Assembly: GCA_040793985.1 (NCBI GenBank)
Contig: JBFNJI010000051.1
Span: 28,858-92,857, forward strand
Reading direction: 5' to 3'
DNA from: Thiodiazotropha sp040793985
GTDB taxonomy: Bacteria > Pseudomonadota > Gammaproteobacteria > Chromatiales > Chromatiaceae
DNA: 64,000 nt
In this document: positions 8,361 to 22,052 of the stretch, piece by piece
Position numbering within the stretch: the stretch's first letter is position 1
How the letters are laid out: the number at the start of each line of letters is the position of its first letter
Translations under genes and position numbers: made by a program
The notes under the pieces: model-generated
Told to the model about the DNA's origin: nothing
Seen by the model: only the letters and a program-made list of their open reading frames with translations
The model's database searches: none

Positions 8361-9503
8361 TTGAGAAAACCGGCAATTCTGGTCCTGGAGGATGGCAGCC
8401 AGTTCAGGGGTGAGGCCATAGGCGCCGAGGGTGAAACCGTCGGCGAGGTGGTTTTCAATACGGCGATAACCGGCTATCAGGAGATCCTCACCGACCCCTC
8501 CTATCGCAAGCAGATCGTGACCCTGACCTATCCCCATATCGGCAACACCGGCATCAACCAGGAGGACGAGGAGTCGGCGCATGTCCATGCCGCCGGTCTG
8601 GTGATCCGGGACCTGCCGCTGATCACCAGCAACTGGCGCTCCGAGGAGTCCCTCGAGGACTACCTGAAACGCAATGGCATCGTCGCGATTGCCGGTATCG
8701 ATACCCGTAAACTGACCCGCATCCTGCGGGAGAAGGGGGCGCAAAACGGCGCCATCGTAGCCGGAGACAGCCCCGATCCTGACAAGGCGCTGCAACTGGC
8801 CAGGGCATTCCCCGGGCTGAAGGGTATGGACCTGGCGAAGGAGGTCACCACCCAGGCCCCCTACGAGTGGGCCCAGGGCACCTGGTCCCTGGAAGAGGGT
8901 CATCCAGAGGCGCCCCATCCCATCGAAGAGAAGCTGCCCTATCATGTGGTGGCCTACGACTACGGCATCAAGCGCAATATCCTGCGCATGCTGGTGGATC
9001 GGGAGTGCCGGATCACTGTGGTGCCGGCACAGACGACAGCGGAAGACGTACTTGCAATGCAGCCGGACGGCGTCTTTCTCTCCAATGGGCCCGGCGATCC
9101 GGAGCCCTGCGACTACGCAATCGAAGCGATCGGCAAGATCGTCGATAGTGATCTGCCGGTATTCGGCATCTGCCTCGGCCACCAGTTGCTTGCCCTGGCC
9201 TCAGGCGCCAAAACTGTGAAGATGAAGTTCGGCCACCATGGTGCCAACCACCCGGTGCAGGATCTCGAAAAGGGTACGGTGATGATCAGCAGCCAGAACC
9301 ACGGCTTCGCGGTGGACGAGAAGAGCCTGCCCGAACATCTCAACGCCACCCATCGCTCGCTCTTTGACGGTACCCTGCAGGGCATTCACCGCAGCGACAG
9401 GCCCGCCTTCAGCTTCCAGGGCCATCCGGAAGCAAGCCCCGGGCCCCATGACGTCGCGCCGGTGTTCGATCACTTTATTGAACTGATGGATGTGCGCAAG
9501 TGA
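8361..9503 (+). CDS. carA: Carbamoyl-phosphate synthase small subunit
   Basis: CarA hydrolyses glutamine and channels ammonia to CarB, giving carbamoyl phosphate for pyrimidine and arginine synthesis. The 380-residue product has the N-terminal small-subunit domain (ILVLEDGSQFRGEAIG) and a C-terminal class I glutamine amidotransferase domain with FGICLGHQ (nucleophile Cys about 271) and GHPEASPGP (His about 354, Glu about 356). The start is TTG at 8361, with GGAG six bases upstream; the protein from there aligns with the E. coli N-terminus. carB normally follows directly, but here a GxxExxY cassette of about 460 bp lies between them. Confidence 0.96.
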   Translation: MRKPAILVLEDGSQFRGEAIGAEGETVGEVVFNTAITGYQEILTDPSYRKQIVTLTYPHIGNTGINQEDEESAHVHAAGLVIRDLPLITSNWRSEESLEDYLKRNGIVAIAGIDTRKLTRILREKGAQNGAIVAGDSPDPDKALQLARAFPGLKGMDLAKEVTTQAPYEWAQGTWSLEEGHPEAPHPIEEKLPYHVVAYDYGIKRNILRMLVDRECRITVVPAQTTAEDVLAMQPDGVFLSNGPGDPEPCDYAIEAIGKIVDSDLPVFGICLGHQLLALASGAKTVKMKFGHHGANHPVQDLEKGTVMISSQNHGFAVDEKSLPEHLNATHRSLFDGTLQGIHRSDRPAFSFQGHPEASPGPHDVAPVFDHFIELMDVRK

Positions 9504-9520
9504 GCGCGGACTGTTAAAAA

Positions 9521-9980
9521 GTCCGCAAATAAACGCAAAAGGAATTGTTATGGACAGGCAGGGAGAAGCCGTTTCCAAGCGAGTCATTGGTTGCGCCTAC
9601 GAAGTAAGTAATGAGTTGGGTGCAGGGTTTTTTGAAGCCGTATATGAGCAAGCGCTCTGTCTGGAATTCGGGCGACAGGGCTTGGCCTTTGAGAGGCAGA
9701 AACATATAGAGATCGGATATAAGGGCCATGTTGTTGGTCACTATGTTGCGGATATTGTTGTGGAGAGTGTATTGCTGGTGGAACTCAAGGCCTTGTCAAA
9801 ACTGAGCAAAGAACACGATGCACAGGTGATGAACTATCTCCGTGCAACTGCATTAAGCGTTGGTTTGTTGCTGAACTTCGGTACCCCGAGATTGGGTGTG
9901 CGCAGACTCGTATGGCGACATGACGATGCTTCCATGATTTGATTTTTTTAATTTGCGTTCATTCGCGTTTATTTGCGGAC
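9521..9980 (+). mobile_element. Inverted-repeat cassette carrying a GxxExxY gene
   Basis: The unit starts 17 bases after carA and ends 11 bases before carB. Its left end is GTCCGCAAATAAACGC (9521-9536). Its right end (9951-9980) is three roughly 10-bp units of the type ATTYGCGTTY and finishes with ATTTGCGGAC. The outer 16 bases of the right end are the exact reverse complement of the left end. A second, gene-less copy with the same asymmetric design (short left end, longer right end) sits between nuoK and nuoL. No transposase is present. That it is mobile is inferred from the repeated, bounded structure. Confidence 0.65.
9550..9942 (+). CDS. GxxExxY protein (PDDEXK_3 type)
   Basis: This 130-residue protein has the name-giving motif as GFFEAVYEQAL (about residues 27-37). 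It also has the nuclease-like segments FERQKHIEIGYKGHVVGHYVADIVVESVLLVELKAL, in which the D, E and K of a PD-(D/E)xK core can be seen (ADIVVE then ELKA). The family is classed in the PD-(D/E)xK superfamily but its role is unproven. ATG at 9550 has AAGGA eight bases upstream. It is enclosed by the inverted repeats described for the cassette and separates carA from carB without changing direction. Confidence 0.88.
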   Translation: MDRQGEAVSKRVIGCAYEVSNELGAGFFEAVYEQALCLEFGRQGLAFERQKHIEIGYKGHVVGHYVADIVVESVLLVELKALSKLSKEHDAQVMNYLRATALSVGLLLNFGTPRLGVRRLVWRHDDASMI

Positions 9981-9991
9981 TGAAGTACTAA

Positions 9992-13204
<3,213 letters not shown>

Positions 13205-13402
13205 TTAGCTATTGATAAATGCAGGTCGCGAAAGCACACCAATCGCGCTCAGTTTCTGAGAGAGTGGCTGATTTTTTTTAAACGTAATTCGTGATTAAAG
13301 TTGGTTCATGCGGAAAGCGATTTAACATTTTTTTGATGTTCGTCCATTCGTGTCAACACAATGACGTTATTTCTGAAAAACGGGATATAGAGGACAGATT
13401 CG

Positions 13403-13879
13403 ATGAGTAAGGTACCGTTGACGGCCAAGGGCGCTGACAAGCTGCGGGAAGAGCTGCAGCAGCTGAAAACCATCGAGCGGCCGAAGGTAATCAATGCAAT
13501 CGCGGAGGCGAGAGCCCATGGCGATCTGAAAGAGAACGCTGAGTACCACGCGGCCCGTGAGCAGCAGAGCTTCATCGAGGGCCGCATCAAGGATATCGAG
13601 GGTAAGCTTTCCCATGCCCAGATCATCGATGTCACCCAGATAGATGCCGGTGGAAAGGTGGTGTTCGGTGCCACGGTGGTGGTGCTGGAGCTGGATAACG
13701 ACGAGGAGTTCACCTATCAGATCGTCGGTGAAGACGAGGCAGACATCAAGCATGGCCTGGTATCGATCAGCTCTCCCATCGCCCGTGCACTGATAGGCAA
13801 GCTGGAGGGGGATGACGTATTTCTGGAAACGCCCGGAGGGCCGAGGGAGTTTGAGATTCTTGAAATAAGGTACGAATGA
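13403..13879 (+). CDS. greA: Transcription elongation factor GreA
   Basis: GreA enters the secondary channel of RNA polymerase and stimulates cleavage of backtracked transcripts. At 158 residues it equals the E. coli protein. The N-terminal coiled coil (about residues 8-75) carries the acidic tip within EARAHGDLKENAEYHAAREQ, and the C-terminal FKBP-like domain ends in FEILEIRYE. AGAGGACAG precedes the ATG. It follows carB after about 200 bases and converges with yhbY, as in the E. coli locus. Confidence 0.97.
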   Translation: MSKVPLTAKGADKLREELQQLKTIERPKVINAIAEARAHGDLKENAEYHAAREQQSFIEGRIKDIEGKLSHAQIIDVTQIDAGGKVVFGATVVVLELDNDEEFTYQIVGEDEADIKHGLVSISSPIARALIGKLEGDDVFLETPGGPREFEILEIRYE

Positions 13880-13972
13880 TTCTATTGAATTTGAGGTCTA
13901 AGCTAAGCGCAGGTTTATGCGCAAAAAAACCTGAGCGAAGCGAACGCGTGAACTAACAATTCACGGTTCAAA

Positions 13973-14269
13973 TCAAATAACGATCCGGTTTTTCTTTTTC
14001 TTTGGATTGGGCCTGTAGAAGATCGCCACCCGGCCAATGATCTGCACCAGGACCGCCGACAATCGTTCGACGATTTCTCTGCCGAGCGCCTCCCGGTCGT
14101 CCTTGTCGGCGCCCGCCAGTTTCACCTTGATCAATTCATGGCTATCGAGGCTGAGATCGATTTCGTTGAGCACGTTCTCGCTGAGGCCGTGTTGACCGAC
14201 AATCACCACCGGTTTGAGGTTGTGGGCGAGCTTTTTCAAGGCGCGGTTTTGCGCGGTAGTGAGTGACAT
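13973..14269 (-). CDS. yhbY: Ribosome assembly RNA-binding protein YhbY
   Basis: YhbY is a small CRS1-YhbY (CRM) domain protein that associates with pre-50S particles. The 98-residue product has the family phrases LKKLAHNLKPVVIVGQHGLSENVLNEIDLSLDSHELIKVK and an internal KDDREALGREIVERL, and ends with a basic tail (PNPKKKKNRIVI). I chose ATG at 14269, which gives the usual N-terminus MSLTTAQNRALKKLA; the longer open frame adds 21 unlikely residues. It is divergent from rlmE, as in E. coli. Confidence 0.95.
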   Translation of the reverse strand: MSLTTAQNRALKKLAHNLKPVVIVGQHGLSENVLNEIDLSLDSHELIKVKLAGADKDDREALGREIVERLSAVLVQIIGRVAIFYRPNPKKKKNRIVI

Positions 14270-14568
14270 ACTGGCTATCTTCTTGGAGTAGGGGAGGCGG
14301 ATTCTATATCTTTTCCCCGTGGAGTGGAACATGCTGTTAACGGCGCAGGCATTGAAACAGGCAGATCACGCTAAATGTCTGCAAATAGCGGCGAAAGATC
14401 GCAAATTTTAGTGATAATCGATGGAAATCCACAGACCAGCCCGGTCTGCACAAGCGCGCTGAGAAGAGATGACATATTAATTTACATTTTCTGTTCCCAG
14501 ACTGTTGATCATCACCGATAATTAATACTATCCGATGTTTTCCGGGCCATTGAGGACTCAACAGTCTC

Positions 14569-15207
14569 ATGAAACGCAGTAAAAGCAGTCGACAATGGCT
14601 GGACCGACACTTCAATGACGAATATGTGAAAAAGGCTCAAAAGGCGGGGTATCGTTCGCGTGCCGCCTTTAAGTTGTTGGAAATTCAGCAAAAAGACAAG
14701 GTTTTCAAGCCTGGCATGAGGGTGGTGGACCTCGGTGCGGCCCCCGGAGGCTGGAGCCAGGTGGCCAGGGAGCTGGTCGGGGAGAGGGGGCGTGTCGTGG
14801 CAATGGACATGCTCCCCATGGATCCGATCGCAGGTGTGGAGTTTGTCCAGGGGGATTTTCGCGAGTCTGATCCCCTGGAGACACTGCGGAAATGCCTGGA
14901 CGGTGAAGCCGTAGACCTTGTAATTTCCGATATGGCGCCCAATGTTACAGGTATGGCAAGCGTGGATCAGCCGAGGGCCATCTATCTATGCGAATTGGCC
15001 CTCGATTTGGCGCGGGAAGTCTTGAAACCGGGAGGGGCCTTTGTCGTCAAGGTGTTCCAGGGCGAGGGATTCGATGCCTTTCTGAAGGCGCTTCGCGACG
15101 ATTTCCAGCGCGTGGTGAGCCGCAAACCCAGTTCGTCGCGGCGCAAAAGCCGGGAGGTCTATCTGGTAGCGGGGAACTTTCAGATGGTGTACCGTACCAA
15201 CCAGTAA
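14569..15207 (+). CDS. rlmE: 23S rRNA (U2552) 2'-O-methyltransferase RlmE
   Basis: RlmE (FtsJ/RrmJ) methylates the ribose of U2552 in the A loop of 23S rRNA at a late stage of 50S assembly. The 212-residue product carries the SAM motif VVDLGAAPGGWSQVA and the conserved catalytic regions around SRAAFKLLE, LVISDMAPNVTGM and GGAFVVKVFQGEGF. It lies upstream of ftsH, with which it is often co-expressed in heat shock. Confidence 0.97.
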   Translation: MKRSKSSRQWLDRHFNDEYVKKAQKAGYRSRAAFKLLEIQQKDKVFKPGMRVVDLGAAPGGWSQVARELVGERGRVVAMDMLPMDPIAGVEFVQGDFRESDPLETLRKCLDGEAVDLVISDMAPNVTGMASVDQPRAIYLCELALDLAREVLKPGGAFVVKVFQGEGFDAFLKALRDDFQRVVSRKPSSSRRKSREVYLVAGNFQMVYRTNQ

Positions 15208-15372
15208 ATCCAAGAAATCAGGTATTTGCATAGAAAATTAGGGTTTTTTCGAGCTGTATTCGATCGGATTGGCTAAGCTGAATGGTGTTAACCCGTCCCC
15301 CGAAACGCAAATGCCGGTGTGGGAGAATGGAGCCCGCAGGATAAGCAGGATTAAAATAGAGGTTTTTCAATT

Positions 15373-17304
<1,932 letters not shown>

Positions 17305-17319
17305 AATAGCACTGTTTCG

Positions 17320-18153
17320 TTGATTCTCGACTGTGCTGGAAAACAGCTTGACCTGGGCAGCCCCCAGGTCATGGGCATACTCAACCTGACCCCCGATTCC
17401 TTCTCCGATGGCGGGCGCTTTCTGGATGCCGAAATTGGCCTGCAACATGCCCTGCGCATGGTGCGGGAGGGTGCGGCTATCATCGATGTGGGGGGGGAGT
17501 CGACCCGACCCGGCGCGCAAACTGTGTCGGTCGAAGAGGAACTCGATCGCGTCATCCCTCTCATAGAGAGGCTCGTAGAGGAGATACCCGTACCGATCTC
17601 CATCGATACCAGTAAACCCGCAGTGATGCGCGAGGCTGTCGCGGCCGGTGCCGGGATGATCAATGACATCATGGCGTTGCAGGAGCCCGGTGCGTTGTCG
17701 ACGGCGGCCGGATTGGGCGTGCCGGTCTGCCTCATGCACATGCAGGGCAAACCCCGAACCATGCAAAACGCGCCCCACTACGAAGACGTGGTGGATGAGG
17801 TAATGGGTTTTCTTCGGCAGCGCCTTGATGCGGCAGTTGCGGCGGGTATCCCCCGTCACGATCTGATTGTCGATCCCGGATTTGGATTCGGCAAGACACT
17901 TGCTCATAATCTGTCACTGTTAAAACAACTGCGGTCGCTGCATGAGCTCGCCGCGCCAATCCTGGTTGGCATCTCAAGAAAATCGATGATAGGGACGATA
18001 CTAGGAGATGTCCCTGTGGATGATCGGCTCATCGGCAGCGTGGCGGCGGCGGTAGTTGCCGTTATGGATGGCGCCGCTATTATCAGGGTACATGATGTTC
18101 GGGAGACGGTTGATGCGCTTAAGGTGGTGTCGGCAGTTAGATCAATAACATAG
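17320..18153 (+). CDS. folP: Dihydropteroate synthase
   Basis: FolP condenses p-aminobenzoate with dihydropterin pyrophosphate in folate synthesis and is the sulfonamide target. The 277-residue TIM barrel shows MGILNLTPDSFSDGG (pterin and diphosphate loop 1), DVGGESTRPGA (loop 2), NDIMAL, LMHMQGKPRTMQ and DPGFGFGKT. The start is TTG at 17320, 15 bases after ftsH; the Shine-Dalgarno match is weak, suggesting coupling to ftsH translation. Confidence 0.96.
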   Translation: MILDCAGKQLDLGSPQVMGILNLTPDSFSDGGRFLDAEIGLQHALRMVREGAAIIDVGGESTRPGAQTVSVEEELDRVIPLIERLVEEIPVPISIDTSKPAVMREAVAAGAGMINDIMALQEPGALSTAAGLGVPVCLMHMQGKPRTMQNAPHYEDVVDEVMGFLRQRLDAAVAAGIPRHDLIVDPGFGFGKTLAHNLSLLKQLRSLHELAAPILVGISRKSMIGTILGDVPVDDRLIGSVAAAVVAVMDGAAIIRVHDVRETVDALKVVSAVRSIT

Positions 18154-18162
18154 TGAGCGAGG

Positions 18163-19515
18163 ATGGTTGTGACTCGGAAATACTTTGGAACAGACGGTGT
18201 TCGCGGAAGATTTGGAGAGGGTCCTATCACGCCGGAATTTGTCCTCAAGCTGGGTTGGGCGGTGGGCCGGATACTGGGCACTGAGGCGAAAAGCAGGGTC
18301 CTGATCGGTAAGGACACGCGAATATCGGGTTACCTGTTGGAATCGGCTCTGGAGGCCGGCCTCACTGCCGCAGGGGTCAATATCACCCTATTGGGACCCA
18401 TGCCAACCCCCAGCGTTGCCTACCTGACACGTACCCTGCATGCCCAGGCCGGGGTCGTCATCAGTGCCTCCCACAATCCCTACATGGACAACGGCATCAA
18501 ATTCTTCTCCGCTGAAGGCCTGAAACTGCCTGATGAAGTGGAACTTGCCATTGAGGCGGAGATGGAAAAGCCGTTAACCACGGTCGACTCCTCGGAGCTC
18601 GGCAGGGCGGAGAAGATGGCGGCGGAGGGGCGCTACATTGAATTCTGCAAGAGCACGATTCCCCTGAAGACACGCTTCAAAGGCATGAAAATAGTTGTCG
18701 ACTGCGCCAACGGGGCGACCTACAACATCGCTCCCCATGTGTTCGACGAAATGGGCGCGGATGTGATTGCAATCGGCAATCAGCCCAACGGTTTCAACAT
18801 CAACGACGGTGTCGGTTCAACCTTTCCCGAACATTTGAAAACCGCGGTGTTGGAGCACAAAGCCGATTTAGGAATCGCCCTGGACGGCGATGGCGACCGT
18901 GTCGTGATGATCGATGAGAAGGGCAATTTGGTTGATGGTGACGAGATTCTCTACATCATCGCCTGTTCCAGGATGCGCCACGGCGTACTCAAGGGGGCAG
19001 TCGTCGGCACCCTGATGAGCAACCTCGGGCTGGAGCATGCATTGCGCGATCATGGTGTGGTTTTCGAGCGCACCCAGGTGGGCGACCGTTATATCATGGA
19101 GCGCCTGTCGGAGAAGGGTTGGGTACTTGGCGGTGAGCAATCGGGTCACATCATCTGTCTGGACCGCACTACCACGGGTGATGGCATCATCGCCGCCCTG
19201 CAGGTGGTGGAAGAGATGCACGCCACCGAGAAAACCCTGCATGAGTTGTGTGCCGGGATGAACAAATACCCGCAAAAGCTGACCAACATTCATCTCGGCA
19301 ACAGAACCCCGCAGGAGATCATGAATTCAGAGCAGGTGAAGCGATCGGTCCGCGAGGCCGAGGTCGAGATGGGCAGTGCAGGGCGAGTCCTGCTCAGGCC
19401 CTCAGGCACCGAACCGCTGATACGCGTGATGGTCGAGGGGAGTGACGGTGCAATGGTGGATGAGCTCTCAGGTCACATCGCCGCCAAGGTGAAAGAGCTG
19501 GTCAACAGTGAGTGA
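18163..19515 (+). CDS. glmM: Phosphoglucosamine mutase
   Basis: GlmM interconverts glucosamine-6-phosphate and glucosamine-1-phosphate for UDP-GlcNAc, the precursor of peptidoglycan and LPS. The 450-residue product has the phosphoserine loop SASHNP (Ser103 counted from ATG 18163), the metal loop DGDGDR, the sugar loop GGEQSGH and the phosphate-binding RPSGTEP. GTG at 18169 is better spaced from AGGA and would shorten it by two residues. It follows folP after 9 bases. Confidence 0.96.
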   Translation: MVVTRKYFGTDGVRGRFGEGPITPEFVLKLGWAVGRILGTEAKSRVLIGKDTRISGYLLESALEAGLTAAGVNITLLGPMPTPSVAYLTRTLHAQAGVVISASHNPYMDNGIKFFSAEGLKLPDEVELAIEAEMEKPLTTVDSSELGRAEKMAAEGRYIEFCKSTIPLKTRFKGMKIVVDCANGATYNIAPHVFDEMGADVIAIGNQPNGFNINDGVGSTFPEHLKTAVLEHKADLGIALDGDGDRVVMIDEKGNLVDGDEILYIIACSRMRHGVLKGAVVGTLMSNLGLEHALRDHGVVFERTQVGDRYIMERLSEKGWVLGGEQSGHIICLDRTTTGDGIIAALQVVEEMHATEKTLHELCAGMNKYPQKLTNIHLGNRTPQEIMNSEQVKRSVREAEVEMGSAGRVLLRPSGTEPLIRVMVEGSDGAMVDELSGHIAAKVKELVNSE

Positions 19516-19615
19516 AGAAGTGCCAATCCGGGCGGATTCACAACGCGGGGTGATTGATTTCAAAGCCATTGACCGTTAAGCTAGCGCGCTTTCTTTTTAT
19601 CGCAGGAGTGAAGGC

Positions 19616-20368
19616 ATGCGTAGACCACTGGTTGCCGGAAACTGGAAGATGAACGGTTCCCTCGAGAGCGTTCGCAGCTTGCTTGATGGCATCAAACAGG
19701 GTGTCGGAGATGTAAAAACGGCGGAGGTGGCGGTATGCCCGCCTTCCATCTACATACCCGAGGTTGAACAGTTGCTCTCGGGCGGCGACATCGCCTGGGG
19801 TGGTCAGGATCTCTCCACCGAGTCCTCCGGTGCCTTTACCGGTGAGGTTGCCGCCTCCATGCTCAACGATTTCGGCTGCAAATATGTCATCGTGGGCCAC
19901 TCCGAGCGCCGTACCTACCATGCTGAGAGCGATCAGTTGGTGGCGAAGAAATATGCCGTGGCTCGCGCGGCGGGGCTGACGCCGATCCTCTGTATCGGTG
20001 AAACCCTGGAAGAACGAGAGGCCGGCATCACCAATGAGGTCGTGGCCCGGCAGCTTGACGCGGTGATTGAGCTTGAGGGTGTAGAAGGGCTTGCCGGGGG
20101 CGTAATCGCCTACGAGCCGGTGTGGGCCATCGGTACCGGTATGACCGCCACCCCCGATCAGGCGCAGGAGGTACATGCCTTCATTCGCTCCCGGGTGGCC
20201 GAGAAAAGCGGCAGCGTGGCGGATCAGCTGCGTATCCTCTATGGAGGATCGATGAAGCCCGGAAATGCCGCAGAACTGATCGGTAAACCCGATATTGATG
20301 GTGGTCTGATAGGTGGCGCATCCCTGAATGCCGAGGACTTCCTCGGTATATGCACCGCCGCAAATTGA
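19616..20368 (+). CDS. tpiA: Triosephosphate isomerase
   Basis: TpiA interconverts dihydroxyacetone phosphate and glyceraldehyde-3-phosphate. The 250-residue TIM barrel has RPLVAGNWKMNG at the N-terminus (catalytic Lys), VGHSERR (catalytic His), YEPVWAIGTG (catalytic Glu) and the phosphate-binding ILYGGSMKPGN and GGLIGGASL. GCAGGAG precedes the ATG. The tpiA-secG pair is common in gammaproteobacteria. Confidence 0.97.
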   Translation: MRRPLVAGNWKMNGSLESVRSLLDGIKQGVGDVKTAEVAVCPPSIYIPEVEQLLSGGDIAWGGQDLSTESSGAFTGEVAASMLNDFGCKYVIVGHSERRTYHAESDQLVAKKYAVARAAGLTPILCIGETLEEREAGITNEVVARQLDAVIELEGVEGLAGGVIAYEPVWAIGTGMTATPDQAQEVHAFIRSRVAEKSGSVADQLRILYGGSMKPGNAAELIGKPDIDGGLIGGASLNAEDFLGICTAAN

Positions 20369-20384
20369 CATAGGACAACAGCAG

Positions 20385-20852
20385 ATGCAGACGATTTTGA
20401 CCGTGTTTCATATCTTCCTGGCCGTCGGCCTGGTTGGTTTGATCCTGATACAGCACGGAAAAGGGGCTGACATGGGGGCCGCGTTTGGCAGCGGCGCCTC
20501 GGGTACCGTATTCGGTGCGAAGGGCTCGGCCTCCTTCCTCACGCGGACCACAGCCCTGCTGGCTACCCTGTTCTTCGTTACCAGCATGGTGATGGCCTAT
20601 TTCGCCTCCCAGAGAACTGAACAGGCTGGCGTCATGGAAGCACTGGAACAGGCGCCTGCGGCCCAGGTCGAAGAGGTCCAGCAGAGCGATATACCGCCGA
20701 TACCCATGGAGAGCGATATGCCCGCCATCGTACCGGATGCCGATCCGGTGGAAGCTGCGGTGCCGGTCGAGCCGGTTGCTAGCGAGTCTGTCGAAGGGGG
20801 CGTACAGGAGAGTGCCAGCCCGGGGGATGCGCAGGAACAGGCCAAGGAGTAG
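20385..20852 (+). CDS. secG: Preprotein translocase subunit SecG
   Basis: SecG is the small accessory subunit of the SecYEG channel. The 155-residue product has two transmembrane segments (about residues 2-20 and 52-72) separated by the conserved glycine-rich loop GADMGAAFGSGASGTVFG. A long acidic, proline-rich tail of about 75 residues is typical of non-enteric versions. ATG at 20385 follows tpiA by 16 bases and gives the usual N-terminus MQTILTVFHIF. Confidence 0.95.
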   Translation: MQTILTVFHIFLAVGLVGLILIQHGKGADMGAAFGSGASGTVFGAKGSASFLTRTTALLATLFFVTSMVMAYFASQRTEQAGVMEALEQAPAAQVEEVQQSDIPPIPMESDMPAIVPDADPVEAAVPVEPVASESVEGGVQESASPGDAQEQAKE

Positions 20853-20870
20853 GCTGGAAAGAGGTTTTTT

Positions 20871-20955
20871 GCCGATGTGGTGGAATTGGTAGACACGCTA
20901 TCTTGAGGGGGTAGTGGCGAAAGCCGTGCCGGTTCAAATCCGGCCATCGGTACCA
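20871..20955 (+). tRNA. leuU: tRNA-Leu (anticodon GAG)
   Basis: An 85-base type II tRNA. The acceptor GCCGATG (20871-20877) pairs with CATCGGT (20945-20951), followed by A and an encoded CCA. The anticodon stem CTATC/GGTAG encloses the loop TTGAGGG, giving anticodon GAG (reads CUC and CUU). A long variable arm and the T-loop TTCAAAT are present. It lies directly after secG, the position of leuU in E. coli. Confidence 0.96.
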
Positions 20956-20962
20956 AGCACTG

Positions 20963-21003
20963 AAAACGGTATTGGGTTATTTCCACCCAATACCGTTTTT
21001 TTA
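20963..21003 (+). terminator. Strong rho-independent terminator after tRNA-Leu
   Basis: AAAACGGTATTGGGT (20963-20977) pairs perfectly with ACCCAATACCGTTTT (20985-20999) around a 7-base loop, followed by more T residues. It separates the secG/tRNA-Leu transcript from the nuo operon. Confidence 0.93.
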
Positions 21004-21155
21004 TGAGTGCAAAAGCATAATAACTAATTGAATTTATTGGGGATATTATTTTTTTGCTACTTGACACGATTATAGGGCAAAGGATAGACTGCGGGCCTTC
21101 CCTGGATTTCGCTTACAAACATAATGACTGAACGACACGAGGGGGCAGCACGCTG

Positions 21156-21512
21156 ATGCTTGAAAATTACCTACCCATCCTGATTTTTCTCTCCATAGCC
21201 TTTGTGATGGGTGGTGTTGTGATCGGGCTGGGTTTTCTCTTGGGTACACGAAAACCCGATGACGAAAAGCTCTCTCCCTACGAATGCGGTTTCGAGGCAT
21301 TCGAGGATTCGCGCATGAAGTTCGATGTGCGTTACTACCTGGTCGCCATTCTCTTCATCATTTTCGATCTTGAGATCGCCTTTCTCTTTCCCTGGGCCGT
21401 GGTTCTGGATCAGATCGGCATGGTCGGCTTCATCGCCATGATGGTCTTCCTTGCCATTCTCGTCATCGGCTTCATCTACGAATGGAAAAAAGGGGCCTTG
21501 GAATGGGAGTAG
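21156..21512 (+). CDS. nuoA: NADH-quinone oxidoreductase subunit A
   Basis: NuoA is a small membrane subunit of complex I at the junction of the membrane and peripheral arms. The 118-residue product has three transmembrane helices and the conserved cytoplasmic loop SPYECGFEAFEDSRMKFDVRYYL, including the loop cysteine near the quinone site. It is the first gene of a 14-gene operon in the canonical A-to-N order with separate nuoC and nuoD. Confidence 0.97.
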   Translation: MLENYLPILIFLSIAFVMGGVVIGLGFLLGTRKPDDEKLSPYECGFEAFEDSRMKFDVRYYLVAILFIIFDLEIAFLFPWAVVLDQIGMVGFIAMMVFLAILVIGFIYEWKKGALEWE

Positions 21513-21563
21513 TCGGTCCGTTACCAGGGCGTTTTCAATACTTACCGCCAGCGGAGGTAGATA

Positions 21564-22040
21564 GTGGGAATTGAAGGTATTCTGGAGAAGGGTGTCATCA
21601 CCACTTCTGCGGATAAACTGATCAACTGGGCACGTACCGGTTCGATGTGGCCGATGACCTTCGGTCTTGCCTGCTGTGCAGTTGAGATGATGCATGCCGC
21701 GGCGGCACGCTACGATATGGATCGCTTTGGCATTATCTTTCGTCCCAGTCCGCGGCAGTCGGACGTGATGATCGTGGCAGGCACCCTGGTCAATAAGATG
21801 GCACCCGCGTTACGCAAGGTCTACGACCAGATGGCTGAGCCCCGTTGGGTTATCTCCATGGGCTCCTGCGCCAATGGTGGCGGCTACTACCACTACTCCT
21901 ATGCCGTGGTGCGGGGGTGCGATCGCGTGGTACCGGTGGATGTCTATGTTCCCGGCTGCCCGCCAACTGCAGAGGCGCTGCTCTATGGCGTGCTCCAATT
22001 GCAGGACAAGATTCGGCGTACCAGTACCATTGCGCGCTAA
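21564..22040 (+). CDS. nuoB: NADH-quinone oxidoreductase subunit B
   Basis: NuoB carries the terminal [4Fe-4S] cluster N2, which passes electrons to quinone. The 158-residue product shows the tandem-cysteine motif GLACCAVEMM and the later ligands in GSCANGGGYYHYSYAVVRGCD and VYVPGCPPT. The start is GTG at 21564 with GGAGGT seven to eight bases upstream. Confidence 0.97.
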   Translation: MGIEGILEKGVITTSADKLINWARTGSMWPMTFGLACCAVEMMHAAAARYDMDRFGIIFRPSPRQSDVMIVAGTLVNKMAPALRKVYDQMAEPRWVISMGSCANGGGYYHYSYAVVRGCDRVVPVDVYVPGCPPTAEALLYGVLQLQDKIRRTSTIAR

Positions 22041-22052
22041 GGTGGAGATGAG

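Noticed and set aside
8184..9182. A 332-codon open frame antisense to carA, and similar ones antisense to carB and nuoF/nuoG
   Set aside because: Third-position GC bias of the real genes opens the opposite strand; no start signals or family features.
13300..13365. ATTCGTG-containing strings upstream of greA resembling the GxxExxY cassette ends
   Set aside because: Only short pieces match and there is no paired left and right end, so I do not call a third copy.
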